From Prunella strophiata (Eukaryota > Chordata > Aves > Passeriformes > Prunellidae): DNA of 64,000 bases. The position numbers and the translations under genes are program-made. The notes beneath the pieces were generated by a model that saw only the letters and a program-made list of their open reading frames with translations, had not been told where the DNA came from and made no database searches. The stretch covers positions 50,225,626-50,289,625 of the forward strand of contig JAZBQD010000014.1 of the NCBI GenBank assembly GCA_036583965.1. Reading direction: 5' to 3'. Shown piece after piece: positions 24,100 through 35,100 of the stretch. Position 1 is the first letter of the stretch. Each line of letters begins with the position of its first letter.

Positions 24100-24345
24100 A
24101 TTCAATCTAGGCAAATTTCCTCTTGATTGGTGCTGAAGAAGGGAATTATTGTTGAGTGGGTTTTAGAGGCTTCAAATCTCATATACTTAATATGTTAACA
24201 GCTTGTTCTTAACTGGTCTTTTTGGGATTGACTTTTTGACAAGTGTTTGAAAGTAAAATATGTAGTGTCATTTGAGCAGGGTAAATATCCCAAAGCAGCA
24301 ATTACAGCCCTGCCATTGCAATTATACTGGTCTACTCAATATTGA
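24100..24345. promoter_or_regulatory. Candidate conserved noncoding element upstream of FEZF1
   Basis: An AT-rich island set sharply between CpG-rich blocks, with no coding potential. It contains words typical of developmental enhancers: GATTGG, TTAACAGCTTG, GTTAACA and CAATTAC. The composition and position suggest a FEZF1 enhancer. This is inference without alignment. Confidence 0.3.
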
Positions 24346-24480
24346 GATACACTTTTGAAGAAGCGATCGCTTTATTATTCAGTACTTCCTTACGAATATA
24401 CCTCCCTTTCTTTCGGTACCACTCACGATAATTTATGCAAATGCCTAATTTTCCGTAGCGATCTAAAAGCAAATTTTTTC

Positions 24481-24530
24481 GGGGGCGGGGGGTGCGGGGG
24501 GACGTCATCCTCTTCTATCTCAGAGATAGA
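24481..24530 (+). other. G-rich tract followed by CRE-like word and 8-bp dyad
   Basis: G5-C-G6-TGC-G6 (24,481-24,501) runs into GACGTCAT, a CREB/ATF-like word. A perfect dyad TCTATCTC-A-GAGATAGA follows at 24,514-24,530. It could form a G-quadruplex and a small cruciform. Function is unknown. Confidence 0.4.
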
Positions 24531-24989
24531 GCCGTGCTAGGTGTTGGTGTTGCCTGCAATATAGTTAAAGTTACTAAAATCAACCTCGACATATAATTTT
24601 AGTCCTGTCCTGAGTTTTGCCTTGCTCTCGGACCGCATCTTTTCTTAAGTTTTACATATCTGCCGAGCCGCACATATCCTGCACTCGTGCTGGTGCAGCG
24701 TTGTTTTTCCCGAGGCAGAGAGATTTACAGCCTCCGAAAGTGGCAATAGGGAACCTCTCGGCCGGTTTCTATCGGGGAAGCACGGCGGCCCCGGGCTCTC
24801 TCCAGGCTGGCAGCACGTACCGAGGCTCAGTAGAAGGGGCCGGCGGGGGAAGGAGCCTGCCCGCCGGTCTCCCGCAGTTACAAACCGTCGCAGAAATTAA
24901 GGGCAAAAGTTTTGCCTCGAGTTGATTTCGTGCTCTGCCCGGGAAAGCTGCTGTTCTCTTTTTCCCCGTAATCGGCTTTGTGTTTCATT

Positions 24990-25255
24990 CGTTCCTAAGG
25001 TATGTTCTTGATATTGCTCACTTGCATTATTATCATAACGTATCTCTACATGCACTGAAAATCCGAGTCACCGGCGAATTCATCTCGTCGTCAGGATTAC
25101 TTCAATCCGATCCCAGAGGCGATTAGAGGGAGGTAAAATACCGCCTTAGAGCCTAATCTTTAATTTCTTCCTCCTTAATAAAATGAATAATTCCATTGCG
25201 TTTTTAAGTAAAAAATGAATTGAAAAGGATAATAACTCCGCTAACCTTCTGTTGC
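24990..25255. promoter_or_regulatory. Candidate conserved noncoding element with bicoid/OTX-type words
   Basis: A noncoding AT-rich block between GC-rich flanks. It includes GGATTA, AATCCGA and CTAATCTTTAATT, that is several TAATC/GGATTA words of the OTX/bicoid class, plus TAAT cores. OTX factors act in the forebrain where FEZF1 is expressed, so enhancer activity is plausible but unproved. Confidence 0.28.
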
Positions 25256-26080
25256 TTGTATTAATATTTTCCTGGGAGTGTTTTACCGTAACCCTCCTGC
25301 CCTGGGGGGGCTGCTCCTTCCGTGCGCCCGGAGCCGGCTCCGTACGGGCGGGGACGGCAACATCCCTCCTGGTTCTGGGACGCCTCTGGGCAGCCCGAGC
25401 GTGGAGGGAACCAGGGAGGTTACAAAACATCCTTCTGGCCACGACATCGGCGGACTCGACGGCGGCTGGACAGACCCTGATAACTATTATTACTGTTGTA
25501 ATAGTCGTCATTAATAGTGACACCGTCGGGATTCGCTGCTAAAGCTTGGGCTTGTTCTCGCTACGCATCAGTCCAAGACGTTCCCTCCCGAGCGCTGGAT
25601 TTTTGAAGAGGTGATTTACCCCGACACGAGGGACGCCGTGCTCCCCTCAGCCGCAGCGCCGCCCGCCCGCCCGCAGACCCCGCCGCGGCGGAACGCGCTG
25701 GCCCTGGCTTGTCACACACAATTCGGAACTAGCCCCTGGCTGCTGCGGTGCTGTTAGGGCTCGCTGCTCATTCCTACTCAGAACTTGTAGATTACTGTAT
25801 TTTGAAGGAAAGGGAGTTACAGCGGGGGGAAGTGGACCAGCCGCCGTCACAGTTTATCACCCGGCGCTGGGGGAGATCCCGGCCGCCATCCTTTTCGGTG
25901 GGAATCTGCTGCTACCGCCCCCCGCCCGGCTGCTGCGGTGGTGGACGCGGCTCCCCGGCCCACCCGGCCCCGGCCCCGGCCCCGGCTCCCGTTCTGCTCT
26001 GCGGAGGTCGGCCGCAGAGCCCGAGTACACCTCGCAGCAGCCTCGGGCTCCGAGGTTTCTGGAGTGTGGGCAAAGGCGCT
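25256..26080. other. GC-rich island upstream of FEZF1, no gene
   Basis: CpG-rich sequence with several chance open frames on both strands. No domain or splice pattern was recognised. Confidence 0.45.
25963..25985 (-). repeat. Short GGGGCC hexanucleotide array
   Basis: About four tandem CCCCGG units on the plus strand, so GGGGCC on the minus strand, embedded in a CpG island. Capable of forming a G-quadruplex on the minus strand. Only a few units, in the normal range for GC-rich DNA. Confidence 0.7.
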
Positions 26081-26329
26081 TGGCCTTTCCCAGCTTTTAA
26101 GTTGTAACACTTCAGCGTTTTCTTCACTAATAATTTCTCCAGTGGTAGAAAGTAACATAAATATGTGCGTGCGTATGCGTATATACCTTCAGAGACTATG
26201 TGTCATCTTCCCATACAGTGAGGGCGTGTTGGCGTCCTTCTATAGCAGTTCCACCGCAAGCAAAATAATAAAGTATTGCTATTTGTAACCGAATCCATCA
26301 CAAAAGAAAAACATTTAACGCTGACCCGC

Positions 26330-26800
26330 AAAATACAAGTGCTCCCGGAGGTAAAACAAAGTTTGGCAGTACAGTACATTTCGTACAGACCCCCCTAAAT
26401 GGAAAACCAAACTGGTGCAAATTAAGCCTTTTCATGTATAAAGCCTTTAATCACATATAAACGAAATTACAAGTGACCCTCTAAAGCAGCGCTTCCGGCC
26501 CTCCCGTAATTCATGCCAGCGATTTGACTAAGTGTGCCAGCTCCGAACGTGGACTGCAGCTATCACGCCTAATCTAATCAGTCCGCCTGTGAGGGGACCC
26601 GGCGGTGTCATCAACTCCAAAGGGCCCTTGGTGGAAGTGGCTGGGAGAGGCCAGCGGCAGCTGGAGCCATGAATGACACTTTCTCATTTGTTCCTTTCCC
26701 AGTTCAACAAATGTTTAGTCCCGTTACTGCTAAATGAACGCCTTGCGCTCTTTGGCTGGGGGAAGCTAGTTATTTTTAAGATTCCTGAATAGGATCAGGA
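26330..26800. promoter_or_regulatory. Candidate conserved noncoding element, 5 kb upstream of FEZF1
   Basis: A mixed-composition block without coding potential and unlike any repeat. It contains a dense set of factor-like words: AATTAAG, TAATCACAT, TAATTCATGCC, CTAATCTAATCAG, TCATTTGTTC and ATGAATGACA. It resembles deeply conserved developmental enhancers in texture. It could regulate FEZF1, the nearest promoter. Confidence is limited because conservation cannot be tested here. Confidence 0.35.
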
Positions 26801-26839
26801 GCAATTAACTTATTTTTTGTTTCCATTTTCTGTCGGTGT

Positions 26840-28560
26840 ATTGGGAGGTAACCTGGAGCAAAGCGAAGAGCCGGTCGCTGTGTGGGCGCCTGTGTGCTGT
26901 ATTCCCGGCACCGGGATTCGCCGGGCTCGCCATGGCGACAGGAAGGTGTCCGCCGGACACGGAGCGGGACAAAACCCCGCTCCTTTATGGCGAGACCCGT
27001 TCCGATGTGCCGCTGCTGAGAGGGGGGAAGAAACCAAGTGAGAAAGGTGAAAATAGGAACGAAAGTAGGAGTCGTGCCCTGTCGCAGCCGATGCTGGACA
27101 GAGCCCGGGGAGGATTCCCCACCTTCTCGGCTGCTCGCTCGGCGCCCGTACCCGGGAACAGACACAGGGGGCAACTGAGCCACCCTCGGAACTGAGGGGG
27201 GGAGAGGAGGAGGTGGGCGCGACACAATACTCCTGCTAAGGCCGAAAACAAACTTTTAGTGTGTGTGTGATTGATTTTTTTTTGTTTGTTTAGCTGCATT
27301 TTTCCCCCAAGTCGCTGCTAAAGCAAAGTCCGTCCGTGCCGGAGGGAGGCCGGCCGTGGTGTCTCTGCGGGTCTCAGGGGCGTCCCGGTTCCGTCCGTTT
27401 CGCACAGATTCGGGGAGCCCCGCTCCCCCCGCTGCTCCCCGACTGCCCCGCCGCCGCCGTGCGGCTCCCGCCGTCTGCTCCGCGCTCCTTTGCTGGCAGC
27501 CAAACATCTGACTCAACCCCCTTCGGTGGGTGCCTAAGGGGCATTCTCTGTGCAGGAACCCGCCCCACAGCCTCACACTCCCTCCCCGGCCCCCCGCGCT
27601 CATCGCCAGTGTCCCTCGTGGAGCCGCACTTGCTGCCCACTCCGAAGTTGACACTGGTGCCCCGCCCGCCCTCTGCGCCGGGAGTCTGGTGGGTGACAGG
27701 AGGAGTTTCCCAAAATCTGTAAACATCTGGCACCTGACCCAAGATCCCCCGGGAGCCCAGGAAGCGTTGTTGTGGGTGCCCTGTCCACAGGGCCAAGGGG
27801 GGAGGGAGGCCGCTCCGCTGGGCGCCTTCGATGAGCAGCGGAGCCCCGGGAGCCACTCGCCCTCTCGCTCTGGCTGCTCCTCCAAAGCTGCGCCGGTTCC
27901 TGCGCCGGGGGCTGCCCTCCGCTCCGGGTCGGGTTTAAAGGGAGTGGGCCACTCTACGAGCGCCGGTCTGACGGCCGGACCCGCCGCTGCGGGCTCAAAG
28001 GGCGCGGCCTGAGCCGCGGCTTTGCTGGTCTGGAGGTGGGAGGCTCAGCGCCCCAAGGTCGCCCTGCCGCCGCGGGCTCCCCCAGCCGCTGCCTTGCTTG
28101 CCTATCGCCTCCTTGTCTGGGGTAAGCGACAGCCAAGGGCAGTGAGCTCTTGGCTCCAGGCACCCTTTGCCCGGCGGCGGGAGAGCTGCGAGCATCGCTT
28201 TCCTATCCCGGCCCCGAGCATCGCTCGCGGCGGCGGCGCGCACCTGGTCGTGGCTTCCGATTCGACTTCTAAAGCCCCGTTTATAGCACTAAGACCCAGG
28301 GGGAACGAATTAAACGAGACCGCTCCTGCCTTTTTCCTAAGTGCTCCCTGCACTCCGCTCCCGCTTAGGAAGAATGGAGATCCCCGCGGAGCCCCCGCAG
28401 CCCCGGGAGAGCGCGGCGGGCGGCGCTGGCTGCCTCGCTCGAAAGCTCACAGCGAGCGGTGGTGCTGTCCGCTCGGGACGGGCACACAGCCTCGCTTAAA
28501 CGCCTAAGTTAAGATGTAGAGGCGGCCCCTGCGCCCTCCCTCACCGCGCACTGCCCTGGC
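26840..28560. other. Large CpG-rich island between FEZF1 and CADPS2
   Basis: About 1.7 kb of strongly GC-rich, CpG-rich DNA ending abruptly near 28.6 kb. Open frames up to about 209 codons occur on both strands, but they overlap one another and show only Pro/Arg/Gly/Ala-rich composition, as expected by chance. The island could be the promoter of an upstream or antisense noncoding RNA, or an unmethylated Polycomb-type island as often surrounds developmental genes. Confidence 0.5.
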
Positions 28561-28599
28561 TGCTGGGGCCACGGTGCCTAACGCTGGAGCTGTCACACT

Positions 28600-31220
28600 G
28601 GTACTCACTGGCCTTCTCAAGCATCATGTTGGTTCACGGTTTCACAAATCTAGGTACTAAAAAAATTGTTTGCATTTGGAAGAAATTAAAGGACATCTTT
28701 ATGTCTTTGTATTGTCTTTTCTGTACCTGTCATCCATTGATGTCTGCTGTGCTGTGTCTTTAACAATAACTCATCCTATACTTTGTGACTGAGTTAATTT
28801 CTCTTTCCCAAACATCTTGAAACTTCTTCATGGTTACATAATCTGTGGTTTTTTTTTTATTATTATTATTTTTTTTTAATTTTTATTTTATTTAAATTCT
28901 CATCATCTTTGTTTTGGGTTTTTTTAGCATTTCCTTACTCATCTCTACCTTACTGACAAATGTATCTTGCAAGTACTGCATGCAGAAGAAATTGCATAGC
29001 AAAGTACTTGACATATGGGGTGTATATGTATAATGCTTTGTGAAATTTGAGTAACTCAGGCCCACTTCAAGCCACAAAAAGTCATGGTCTTGTCTTGTTC
29101 AGGTGGGTTTTTCCTTATTTTTTTTTAAATTATGTCAGGATGTAGACAGGATTAACTGCTTCCTAAGGCATAGGGAGCTGGGGGGCACTCCCCTGGCTGC
29201 CTGGACAAGGCCCCACCAGTCAGGGCCAGTCCCACCACACCCAGCCAGGGAGCAGGGCAGGGGAAGAGGTGGTGGCAGCTCAGAGAGCAGATCATTAACA
29301 TGTTTGTGATGGTCAGAAAGTTCTGAAGGTAATCTCTGGATCAGGTTCTAAACAAACAGGGCCCATAAACAAGCACATGTGGGGCTGTGGCTGAGGTGAG
29401 AATCCAGCACTCCTCTTCCATCACTGGGGCAGAGGCTAGCAGCCCTGAACAGAGCCGAGATTGAGTCTCTGGATAGAGGCTGTGGCTGGGGGTCCCAGGT
29501 GAAGCCCATCAGGCCTACAGCCTCTTGAGGACCTGACAGGTGAAATTAATATAACCTACTCTGTAATCATCCAAATTCATAGGGAGAGTTGTTTGCCTCA
29601 TCAGGAAATCCTTCTTGGCATGGGGGCAGCTTGGGACAGAGGGAAAGCACAAAGGGGAGGTGAGTGCAAATCAGTTTCCCACAGGGCTTTTGGACAGCAG
29701 GGCTGGGCAGAGAGGCTAATGCCAGGTCACTCTCTGCTGAAGGAGACAGATCCATCACTTACCTCCTGGTTTGTGCTGGTGACAGGCACTTCTGTCCTGG
29801 TGTTTCTAGGTCCCACTCCAGCTCTATACTCTGTCAGTGGCTTGCTAAGTATAATGTTCAATTTGGATATTGCTTTCTACTCTTGTGTTAACTTGGAACT
29901 TTAAAAATCTAATGCCTTCTGGTGAAAGCTCTGCACAGACCTGGCACAACTCTGCATGAGGAAGCCTTGGCAAACACTGCAGGGCCACTGAAGTGATACC
30001 TGACTTTACCTCTTTACACCTGGCTTCTCCCCAGGCACCTCTGCAGGGTCTAAGGAATGTCAGGATGGGGAGAGGGGAGGCAGGGAGACTTTTGCAGAGA
30101 CAAAACTCCCTCTGTGCCTGACTGACACTGATCTCCCTGCTTCATTGGGTTTAGGAGATGGGTGTTACATTGGACAGCCTGGCTTCCTCTGCACCCTGCT
30201 GTCTGCCACAGCCAGACTGGGGCTGAGGCTGCAGCTCCTGCCCAGGCAGGTTATCCCTTACCAAGTCTGGGTCTCAGCCAGAGCCCCAAATGGCCCTCAA
30301 GCATCGTCAGCTTCCACACACCAGCACAACTAGGACAAATGACAGGAAAGGAATATGCAATTATTTTACTGCTATCAAAACCTCAATCAGCCATCTAGCA
30401 GCCTGGTAATAGGGAAAAATAATGCTTGGGCTCCCTGTGTCTCCTTCAGCCCAGCAGAGATGGTGATGTAAAGCTCAGCAGAACGGTCTACCTTACCAGC
30501 TCCCAGTTCTTCCCTGTAGCTGAATTTACCTCAGCTCATGGGATGATTAGGCTGCTTTGCCACAGAAAAAAAAATGCCACTTAGGATTTCTCTGTAGACA
30601 CCTAGGAGAAGTGTAACTTGCCCTTCCCTGCTTGTCTGAGCTTCCAAGTGTGCTGAAAGCCACTTTTCCCTGCAGCCCTGCATGCTTGCAATAGACCCCT
30701 GAAATCCTACAGACTGCTCTTGCACAGAAACCTCCCATCAACCTTGTAAACCCACAACAGTTCCTCAGTAAAGTCCCTTAGGTATAATGCTGTGGCTCAA
30801 CAAGGACCTCAGCAACCTATTATGACTTCTTTGAGTATCATGTGTGTTCTTTCAGGTTTTGTGTACATAAACTCAGGAATTAGTCATACTCCCACAAAAC
30901 AAACAACAACCAAAAAAAGGCTGCTGTGTTTTTTGTAAGCTGTGTGAATTTTGACTAATGAAAATTTGAATTCTTTCTACTTCATCCTGAGGGTTTCAAA
31001 AAGCAGGCAGTGGGCCCTGTCTGTTCATCTGCTAGTGAGAGTTTTTTTTTTTGTTTTTTTTTTTTTTTTTTTTTTTTTTTTCCTTTATCAAGGTATTGTG
31101 TCCTTGGGTACTTGTTTGCTATATATATCTGCTCCATAAAATAAATATATTTGATAATAATCACTATGTAAATGAAATAATTTAAAAACCTCATTCTCAT
31201 GAGGAATCACACAATGGTTC
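28600..31220. other. Intergenic region between FEZF1 upstream island and CADPS2 3' end
   Basis: Ordinary mixed-composition DNA with T-rich and A-rich runs (near 28,850-28,890 and 31,042-31,081). I see no exon, repeat family or RNA gene. Confidence 0.5.
31042..31081 (-). repeat. Poly-T run (interrupted once)
   Basis: About 40 nt of T with one G. On the CADPS2 sense strand it is a poly-A tract, about 150 nt past the proposed transcript end. Confidence 0.85.
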
Positions 31221-31229
31221 AAATTGTTT

Positions 31230-32003
31230 GAAATACTGAAAACATCTTTTAATTGTAGAATTCTATACAAACTTGGGTAGATACATAAATGGCCACAACA
31301 AAATGTGTTCTTATTGCCTGATAATTTTCACAGAAATACAAACATAGATGGCAAGCTTACTGACATCCAACAGGATGAGATATCTTTAAACTTGCAAAAT
31401 GAATAGACATGACACTCCTAAGCAGCTTGTATGTGTTTGACTGTCCTTGAAGTTCTTCTGCTTATATACCAACCTTGATATACAAAGAACCAAGATTAAA
31501 ATTTTTAATGCACATCACATAATAATGTAAAATTAAGCACAAAAAAAGGTGAACAAATTGAACAAATCCTGAAAATACACTATTTTTTTTTTTTTTAACC
31601 TAGGGCATTGACTCATTCCAAGGATGATTTCCTGTATAGTTATGTTTTAAGTAAGACACACATCTTGCTTCTGCACAGGACATCAATATCAGATGGAGAT
31701 ACAAGAATGAATGGTAGCAAACATAAGGGAAAGAAATGTAATCACATGCCAGTGTTCTTGCAGCCCTAAGCAAAGCTATACATAAAAATATGCTACAACC
31801 ATTATTCTCAAAAAGTTCTTGGCACTTTTCCTCTGATGATTTACTTTCTTTTTTTAATGGAGCAAATTACATTTCTGCACCGATATCATAAGGCAAAACT
31901 ATAAAAGCAATTACAAGGACAAGTTGCCAAAAAACCCCAAGGCAAAGATAAACCCCACCCTCAGACCATCACCCCCCAGCTCTGAATGCTTTGTGAAATA
32001 AAG
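31230..32003 (-). other. Predicted CADPS2 3' UTR
   Basis: AT-rich sequence after the CADPS2 stop codon. Several ATTAAA signals exist on the sense strand. The one at 31,248-31,253 is followed by a GT-rich stretch (ATTGTGTGATTCC), as expected for a cleavage site, so I end the UTR there provisionally. Shorter or longer forms are possible. Confidence 0.4.
31248..31253 (-). terminator. Candidate CADPS2 polyadenylation signal (ATTAAA)
   Basis: Variant hexamer on the minus strand with a GT-rich downstream element. Other ATTAAA copies lie closer to the stop codon, so the choice is uncertain. Confidence 0.35.
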
Positions 32004-32174
32004 TCATCCCTCCTCCTCATCGCTGTCTTTCATTGTAATGCCCTGAAGTCCTCCTGCATCCGTGACTGAGACTGTGGCTTCCTCCACAGTCAGCCGGCTG
32101 TGCACGGTGTCGTAGGTTTTGCTGTTCAGCGTCCCCTCCATCACGCCTTGCAACCTGAAGTCTCGGTAGGTTTT
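32004..32174 (-). CDS. CADPS2: CADPS2 terminal coding exon
   Basis: 57 codons including TGA (32,004-32,006). It starts [10 protein letters not shown] after acceptor TTTGCCACAG and ends in [14 protein letters not shown]. The acidic C-terminus is characteristic of the CAPS family. The intron upstream is 3,723 bp. Confidence 0.95.
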   Translation of the reverse strand, partial: KTYRDFRLQGVMEGTLNSKTYDTVHSRLTVEEATVSVTDAGGLQGITMKDSDEEEG

Positions 32175-35100
32175 CTGTGGCAAAAGTAAAACATCCTGAA
32201 TTGGACTACAGCAAGTCTGAGTACTCTTTCACTATGCACTGGCCATTTCTAGCATGCCAGTGGCACAGGGTTACTCCTCCTGCAGGTTAAGGACCTATCA
32301 CCTTGATAATGATTTTGCAGTCTTAGTTTTTGCGTGAGATTTCTACAAACTCTAGAAATTCTAATTTGATGGTCATTCCTTCAAGAGGTTGTATTTTGTG
32401 CTATAGCATATTCTAACTGCTGATTTCTCAGTAACTTCAATTTCTTTCATTTATTCAATAAGTCACCAGCTGAGAATTTTTCTAAATACCTATTGAAATG
32501 TGAATCTGGCTACAGGTAGTTCAGTTCTGTCATTTCACAGAAAATGTAAATGCCTGACCTTTTCCCCATAGTGTAATTTTATTTATCATTCTCTATACAT
32601 TTATATGCCAAATGTGGAAAAATAATGATTATATATTACATTATAATATAAGATATACTCTAATAATGAATATGATCTATACTATACAGTGCCAGAATTT
32701 CTGAGGTGACTACCTAGTTAATTTACATTCCAAGTCTCTACATCTTGATTCGCATCTACTCTTTTTCATTTCTGAAGATTTTGTTTCCTGGGTATTCATT
32801 CTTTCTTTCTTCTTTGTTTTTCCATCACGTAAGAATTCTGAGTGGAATTGTTTTAGTTCATCAATGCTATGTTCAAGTAAGCGCATGAAAAAAATCACCT
32901 ATGTACTTTACTTTTAAATTGTAACACATTTGCAAGAATCTTTCCTGATGTTACCCTCAAAGGCTTAAAAAGGACAAGTTGATCTAGGCAGTTTCTTATT
33001 TTGTGTATGCTATCACTACAAATTCTCAATGTTTTGGAAGAGAATATGGAGAAAAGAAAATGGAAGATAATTAAGGGCTATCAGGCCCATTCTTCTGCCT
33101 GAGGAGGAGACCATGTACAACCCTTCAAGAAAGAAAATATTTCACTCAAAACTTCAGAGAACTGCAAAAGACCACTCTTAAAATGGGTAACATTGTCGGG
33201 AGATTTTTTTTCTGCTACTACAATGATTATTTAAACCTTGTTTGAATCACTGCAACTGAGATTTATTTGACTTTCACAGGTCAACGTCAGAGTCAATGGA
33301 TGCAGCTTATGTTTTGCTCACACACTCCTGCGAGTACCCCGCCTGGTCTTTCTCAAGTGTCACCATTGCATTCCCTTTTTATAACACTGTGCATTCAATT
33401 TGCTTTGATGCTGTTAACAGGTCCTACAGCAATTTCCTTCACTTTTACATTGTATTCTTCCCATTCTCAGACCAGCACTCTGGGGTTCAGACATTGCTCT
33501 TCTCTTGACATAGTTTTGCAGGATAATAATGTTCACTTCCAAGCTTAATTTTTCATTTCTCCCTAACTTTCTTGGTCCTTGACCCTTCTTTAGTCACATC
33601 CCTCTGCACGTGTCTCAGATATCTAATGAAACCCTTATGCCATCACAAACCTTTAAAGAGAATAAAGGGAACAATGTTTCTTCTTCTAGGCTTTCTTTAT
33701 AAGGCTACTACTCTTGTTGCATCCAAATCTGAAAGAATTATATCTCTCTTACTCATCCTGTATCCTTCAAAAATGACTTCCTATTTATTGGGAGTTTTAT
33801 TGGTGTTTTTTTTTTTTTTTTGTTTTTTTTTTTTTTTAATATTTTTAAGAGGTGACAGGAGCAATATCGCTTCCTATGGGGTTTTTTTTTGTGTTTTTTT
33901 TTTTTTTTTCTTAGTTTCATTTTTTTTTTCCCCTAAAGCAAACACAAAAATGCCTTCATTCACTCTATTCTGGAGCAACTGTGCTTCCCCACATCTCTCT
34001 GCAACTGGGCTGCAGCAGGAAAAGTTTCTTATGATACTCTTCTTGAACCATTGTTTTGTATTTCCCAGCAGCCTCGTCTCTGCTGAGTTCCTGTTTTACC
34101 AGTTCTATCTTCACCCACCAAAATTTTCTGTTTTCCAGAACCAATATGATTGACATGATCTTCTTCAGTCTTTAATATCCACAGAAGGTGCCATGGAATA
34201 ACACAGCTGGAATTTACATGCAGAGCAAAGCAGGTATATGGGCACAGAAAGGCCACTGCCAGAAGCAGTGCTCCCACCTCCAGCGGGAGCCTCCTGTTTT
34301 TGAACAAGGCTAACCAGTGTGCCAGGTGGCAGAGGAAGGCAGGTTGGCAGGAATGGCTGCTCATTCACCTGAAATTCAATTTTGTAAGAGTTTCCTTTAA
34401 TCTCCCTGGTGATATTTCTCTTGTACAATTTAGCCTTGCCCATTCTTAGATCTCATGGGGCACAGGTTTTACATCCTCTAACACCTATCTTCTTCCTCAG
34501 AGGATGATAGCTACCTTGGAAAGGGACTTTTTACAAGGGCACAGAGTGATAGGACAAGAGGGAATGGATTCAAACTGAGAGTAGGTTTAGATTAGATATT
34601 TGTGAAAGTCTTTACTGTGAGGGTGGTGAGGCACTGGAACAGGTTGCCCAGATAAGTTGCAGATGCCCCATCCCTGGAAGTCCTCAAGGCCAGGCTGGGT
34701 GGAGCTTTGTGCAGCCTGGTCTAGTGAGAGGTGTCCCTGCCCATGGCAGTGGTTGCAACTAGATAATATTTAAGGACCCTTCCAACCCAAATCATTTTAT
34801 GATTCTGTGATTCATTTGAGAATAGCTTTAAACTTTTCACAAGAGCCATTCATTTTAACAAGGAACAGCAAACTGCTTTTGCCATTTGGGCACACCATCA
34901 AGTGAAGAGCCAAATCCTGCTCCCAGAGAAATCAGTTAAGGTCAAAAACAGCAAAGCTAAGCTTGGGTGTTTCAGGGAGCCATCATTATTATGACTGTTT
35001 TCTTGCATTTCTCTCTGTTCTGCTCTTTTTTTGGTGGTGAATCCTGAAAGCTGCAGTTGCAATTCTGGTGACCACGAGTTAAAATGCTTCTGACTTTATA

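Noticed and set aside
27256..28507. Long open frames (160-209 codons) on both strands in the CpG island
   Set aside because: They overlap each other on opposite strands, have only Pro/Arg/Gly/Ala bias from GC-rich DNA, and show no domain or conserved start.
33572..34153. 193-codon plus-strand open frame in the last CADPS2 intron
   Set aside because: It is carried through two poly-T blocks coding for Phe, Val and Cys, and no family is recognisable.
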